NCBI GenBank assembly: GCA_023432565.1
Contig: JAEYUL010000114.1
Coordinates: forward strand, 1 to 6,832
Reading direction: 5' to 3'
DNA length: 6,832 nt
Origin: Actinomycetes bacterium
GTDB lineage: Bacteria; Actinomycetota; Actinomycetes; Actinomycetales; Cellulomonadaceae
The notes beneath the pieces are model-generated. The model had not been told where the DNA came from. It made no database searches and was given only the letters and a program-made list of their open reading frames with translations. Shown here one piece after another: positions 4,500 through 6,832 of the stretch; the first letter of the stretch is position 1; the number at the start of each line of letters is the position of its first letter. The translations under genes and the position numbers were made by a program.

Positions 4500-5441
4500 T
4501 CAGGCGGTGTCCCACCAGCGCAGGACTCGCAGTGCGCGGAGCGTGACCCAGCGGCTCGGGAAGCCCTCAGCCTCGGCTTCCATCTCGATCAGGCTCGGTC
4601 CTTGGTGGCAGTTCTCGTACGGGAACAGCCCGTGCGGGCCAGCCTTGGCGCGGACCAGCTCGACGGCTTCGCTGAGCCGCGGGTCGCGGCGGTCAGCGAG
4701 CCGGAAGTGGTCGAGCCCGCGCAGGACGTCGTAGTACCAGCGCACGGGGTAGGAGAGCATCGTGAACCGCGGGTCGACGATCTCGCCGGTGGCGAGGCGT
4801 CGCAGCAGCCCGCGCGCGAGCAGGTACTCCTCGCCGGCGGCCTGGGCGGCGCGGGTGGCGTCGGTGGCACCGCCGGCGGCGTCGAGTGCGCGCAGGCCTT
4901 CAAGGACGCAGATGGTGGAGTGGAACGACGAGACCGCGGTGGAGTCCTCGGCCCAGCAGTTCCAGCCCCCGTCGGGCAGGTGCCGTTCGAGGAGCTTGCC
5001 GACGACCGCGTCGGTGGGCTGTCCGAAGTAGGCGCCGATGGCCAGCGTGGCGCCGTTGATGCACGGCTCGACCTCGCCGGAGAAGTAGGGCGAGCCGTCG
5101 TACTCCCACCGCACGTTGTCCCGCACGCGTGTGATCGCGAGCTGAGCCTGCGGGCTCGCGGGGTCCAGCCCGTAGTCGCACAGCGACTGCAGCGAGAAGT
5201 GGGTCGCGGTCCACGCGTCGAAGAACGGACGCTGCTCGCTGGCCCAACCCGGTCGGTACGTGCCGCCGTCCCACCGGCCGTCGTCGCCCTGCTCCGCCAG
5301 GAGCCGAGCGCCCCAGCCCTCGGTGGCGACGCGCGCGCGCTCGGCCGCGACCTCGTCGTCCGGTGCCCCGACGAGGTCGCGCATGACCTGCCAGCGGATC
5401 GCCGGGTCTCCGGAGAGCAGGTACTCGGTCACTGCGTCCAT
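4500..5441 (-). CDS. Squalene-cyclase/prenyltransferase-fold protein of unknown substrate
   Basis: 313 residues from ATG 5441 to TGA 4502-4500. It opens with MDAVTEYLLSGDPAIRWQVM, typical of actinobacterial proteins annotated as squalene cyclase or prenyltransferase/squalene oxidase repeat proteins. QW-like repeats are visible: LLAEQGDDGRW (47-57), RHLPDGGWNCW (153-163), and a weaker one around AKAGPHGLFPYE (265-276). Other conserved-looking segments are EPCINGATLAIGAYFG (125-140), SSFHSTICVLEGL (171-183) and SYPVRWYYDVLRGLDHFR (230-247). It is about half the length of a true squalene-hopene cyclase and lacks a DxDD acid motif, so cyclase activity is unlikely; an alpha-toroid binding or lyase-like role is possible. 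No signal peptide or membrane segment is seen, so it is cytoplasmic. It has no clear Shine-Dalgarno and is divergent from the dehydrogenase gene. Confidence 0.8.
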   Translation of the reverse strand: MDAVTEYLLSGDPAIRWQVMRDLVGAPDDEVAAERARVATEGWGARLLAEQGDDGRWDGGTYRPGWASEQRPFFDAWTATHFSLQSLCDYGLDPASPQAQLAITRVRDNVRWEYDGSPYFSGEVEPCINGATLAIGAYFGQPTDAVVGKLLERHLPDGGWNCWAEDSTAVSSFHSTICVLEGLRALDAAGGATDATRAAQAAGEEYLLARGLLRRLATGEIVDPRFTMLSYPVRWYYDVLRGLDHFRLADRRDPRLSEAVELVRAKAGPHGLFPYENCHQGPSLIEMEAEAEGFPSRWVTLRALRVLRWWDTA

Positions 5442-5449
5442 GTCGGCCG

Positions 5450-5455
5450 ACGCTA
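5450..5455 (-). promoter_or_regulatory. Putative -10 box TAGCGT, leaderless spacing
   Basis: On the minus strand TAGCGT ends 8 nt before the ATG at 5441, with no Shine-Dalgarno between. This fits transcription starting at the start codon. Confidence 0.4.
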
Positions 5456-5588
5456 GACCCGGGCTCCGACACGCGAAAGCCCCACACCGGGACCGATCGC
5501 CGCGGGGGCCGCCGCCCAAGGGCAGGGGCGGGGCGGGCAGACGGAGGGCGAGCTCCGGTCGATCCGCGCCGGTCCCCGAGGGCACCTC

Positions 5589-5594
5589 TACGCT
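5589..5594 (+). promoter_or_regulatory. Putative -10 box TACGCT, leaderless spacing
   Basis: TACGCT ends 7 nt before the ATG at 5602, and the bases between (CGCCACC) hold no Shine-Dalgarno. No good -35 is apparent. The divergent region 5442-5601 is otherwise G/C-rich without recognised sites. Confidence 0.4.
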
Positions 5595-5601
5595 CGCCAC
5601 C

Positions 5602-6603
5602 ATGACGCGACGACCGAGAGCACTGGTGCTGGGCGGCACGAAGTTCGTGGGGGTGCACCTGGTCACGAGCCTGCTGCGCGACGGGTGGGACGTCACGACG
5701 TTCACCCGCGGCCGGTCGGTGCCCGACGTGGACCCCGGACTGTTCGCGGGCGTCACGCGCCTGGCCGGTGACCGCAACGGGGACGTCTCCGCGCTCGCGC
5801 ACGGGCACTGGGACGTGGTGCACGACCTGACGTCGTTCCACCCGGACCAGGTCGCTCGCAGCGGGGAGCACCTGGCCGGCCGGTGCGATCACTACGTGCT
5901 GGTCTCGACGATCTCCACGTACGCAGACCTCGGCGCCGCGGGGATCACGGAGGACGCCCCGCTCGCGACGTTCGACGGGCATGTCCCGGACGAGGTCACC
6001 GGCGACACCTACGGCGGGCTCAAGGCCCTGTGCGAGGCGGCCGCAGCCGAGCTGTTCGGCAGCCTGACGATCGTGCGGCCGTCGATCATCGCCGGTCCGC
6101 TCGACCCGACGGACCGCTTCACGTACTGGGTGGTGCGCCCGAGCGCGCCCGGCCCGCACGTGGCCCCGCCGCTCGACAGCGCGGTCCAGTACGTCGACGC
6201 GCGGGACCTCGCGGACTGGATGGTGCGCCTGGGTGCCGACCGGGTGCCGGGCACGTTCAACGCCGCGACGGTCCCGTTCGCGTTCGGTGACCTCCTCGAG
6301 GCGGTGGCCGACGAGACGGGGGTCGCCTCGCAGCCGGTGGTCCTGAGCGACGAGCAGCGTGAGGCCGAGCAGGTGGCGCCGTGGGCGGACCTGCCGATGT
6401 GGTTGCCGCCGGCGGACGAGTCGATGCGCGGCATGTTCCAGGTCGACACCTCGCGCGCGCAGGCGGCCGGGCTACGCACGCGGCCGCTGCGCGAGACGGT
6501 GCGGGACACGCTCGCGTGGGCACGCCGGCGAGGTGGCGACCTCGTGGTGGGTCTCTCGGCGGAGCGCGACGCGGAGCTCGCGGCCCGGTACGCGGGCCAG
6601 TAG
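5602..6603 (+). CDS. NAD(P)-dependent epimerase/dehydratase (extended SDR)
   Basis: 333 residues from ATG 5602 to TAG 6601-6603. A Rossmann nucleotide-binding motif is at the N-terminus: LVLGGTKFVGVHL (8-20), with FTRGRS (34-39) ending beta-strand 2; the Arg there may favour NADP. The catalytic residues look like Ser102/Thr103 (LVSTISTYAD) and Tyr137-x3-Lys141 (DTYGGLKALCE), the standard SDR pair. The C-terminal substrate part has IVRPSIIAGPLDPTDRFTYW (157-176), VQYVDARDLADWMV (195-208) and WADLPMWLPP (261-270). This layout matches actinobacterial proteins annotated NAD-dependent epimerase/dehydratase or isoflavone reductase-like. The substrate is not deducible; a sugar or small aromatic are both possible. 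It is cytoplasmic and apparently monocistronic, sharing a divergent promoter region with the prenyltransferase-fold gene, and ends at a strong hairpin. Confidence 0.88.
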   Translation: MTRRPRALVLGGTKFVGVHLVTSLLRDGWDVTTFTRGRSVPDVDPGLFAGVTRLAGDRNGDVSALAHGHWDVVHDLTSFHPDQVARSGEHLAGRCDHYVLVSTISTYADLGAAGITEDAPLATFDGHVPDEVTGDTYGGLKALCEAAAAELFGSLTIVRPSIIAGPLDPTDRFTYWVVRPSAPGPHVAPPLDSAVQYVDARDLADWMVRLGADRVPGTFNAATVPFAFGDLLEAVADETGVASQPVVLSDEQREAEQVAPWADLPMWLPPADESMRGMFQVDTSRAQAAGLRTRPLRETVRDTLAWARRRGGDLVVGLSAERDAELAARYAGQ

Positions 6604-6607
6604 GGGG

Positions 6608-6665
6608 CGCACGCACCGGGCGCCGGCCGCTCGTCGGGGACGAGGGACCGGCGCCGGGTCGTGCG
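6608..6665. terminator. Bidirectional terminator-like hairpin between convergent genes
   Basis: Left arm 6608-6626 and right arm 6648-6665 pair as CGCACG / CGTGCG, a one-base bulge, then twelve positions with one mismatch including GGCGCCGG. Inside is a second perfect stem, CTCGTC-GGG-GACGAG (6630-6644). The structure begins 5 bp after the dehydrogenase stop and ends at the base before the chemotaxis gene's stop codon, so it can serve both transcripts. No T run is present, as is common for high-GC actinobacteria. Confidence 0.65.
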
Positions 6666-6832
6666 TCAGTACGTGAAGCTCTCCGCGGTGGACCGCAGGT
6701 CGGCCGACATGCGGGCGAGCTCGGCGACGGAGGCGTTCACCTGCCCGATCACCTCGGTGCTCGTGGACGTCGCGGAGGCCACCCCGGTGATGTTCGTGGC
6801 GATCTCCCCCGACCCGGTCGCAGCCTCGGCCA
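6666..6832 (-). CDS. Methyl-accepting chemotaxis protein, C-terminal end
   Basis: The minus-strand frame is open from the window edge to TGA at 6668-6666, giving the last 54 residues. They read ATGSGEIATNITGVASATS, then EVIGQVNASVAELARMSADL, and end in AESFTY. The SGEIATNITGVA stretch and the following heptad-patterned helix are characteristic of the descending helix of the chemoreceptor cytoplasmic four-helix bundle, which controls the CheA kinase through CheW. Sensor, membrane and HAMP parts lie outside the window. Third positions are nearly all G or C. Confidence 0.85.
   Translation of the reverse strand, partial: AEAATGSGEIATNITGVASATSTSTEVIGQVNASVAELARMSADLRSTAESFTY

Noticed and set aside
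4374..5456. Long plus-strand frame opposite the prenyltransferase-fold gene
   Set aside because: The minus-strand frame has recognisable QW-like motifs and proper codon bias; the plus frame is its antisense shadow.
4900..6159. Long minus-strand frame across two genes
   Set aside because: It is arginine-rich, low complexity, and antisense to the clear dehydrogenase and out of frame with the prenyltransferase-fold gene.

Overview
This is a very GC-rich window with a strong G/C bias at third codon positions, typical of an actinobacterium. The gene content (a secreted barrel protein, a DUF6318-like lipoprotein, GTG starts and probable leaderless promoters) fits Cellulomonadaceae or a close relative. 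That placement is inference; there is no rRNA or marker gene here.

Layout. 2-1330 (+) is the 3' part of a gene for a secreted all-alpha-barrel protein. 1331-1750 is non-coding: a C-rich tract, then a 27-bp element in three copies (+,-,+) that can form two competing long hairpins. 1751-1897 (+) encodes a 48-residue single-pass membrane microprotein. 1898-2324 is filled mostly by a minisatellite of six imperfect 50-55 bp units. 2325-3126 (+) is an alpha/beta hydrolase gene broken by two apparent one-base losses, with its catalytic triad still recognisable across three frames. 3402-3611 (-) is a small 69-residue ORF with a good Shine-Dalgarno and strong third-position G/C bias. 3805-4419 (+) is a DUF6318-like lipoprotein. 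4500-5441 (-) is a squalene-cyclase/prenyltransferase-fold protein, and divergent from it 5602-6603 (+) is an extended short-chain dehydrogenase/epimerase. 6666-6832 (-) is the C-terminal tail of a methyl-accepting chemotaxis protein. A large hairpin separates the last two convergent genes.

The genes do not form one obvious pathway; most are monocistronic, convergent or divergent. There is no prophage, transposase, CRISPR, tRNA or rRNA. The interest is in the non-coding DNA: the three-copy hairpin element, the minisatellite that seems to start on the last codons of the microprotein gene, and four genes with a TANNNT box 6-8 nt before the start codon, suggesting leaderless transcripts. I see no clear evidence of a new multi-gene system.
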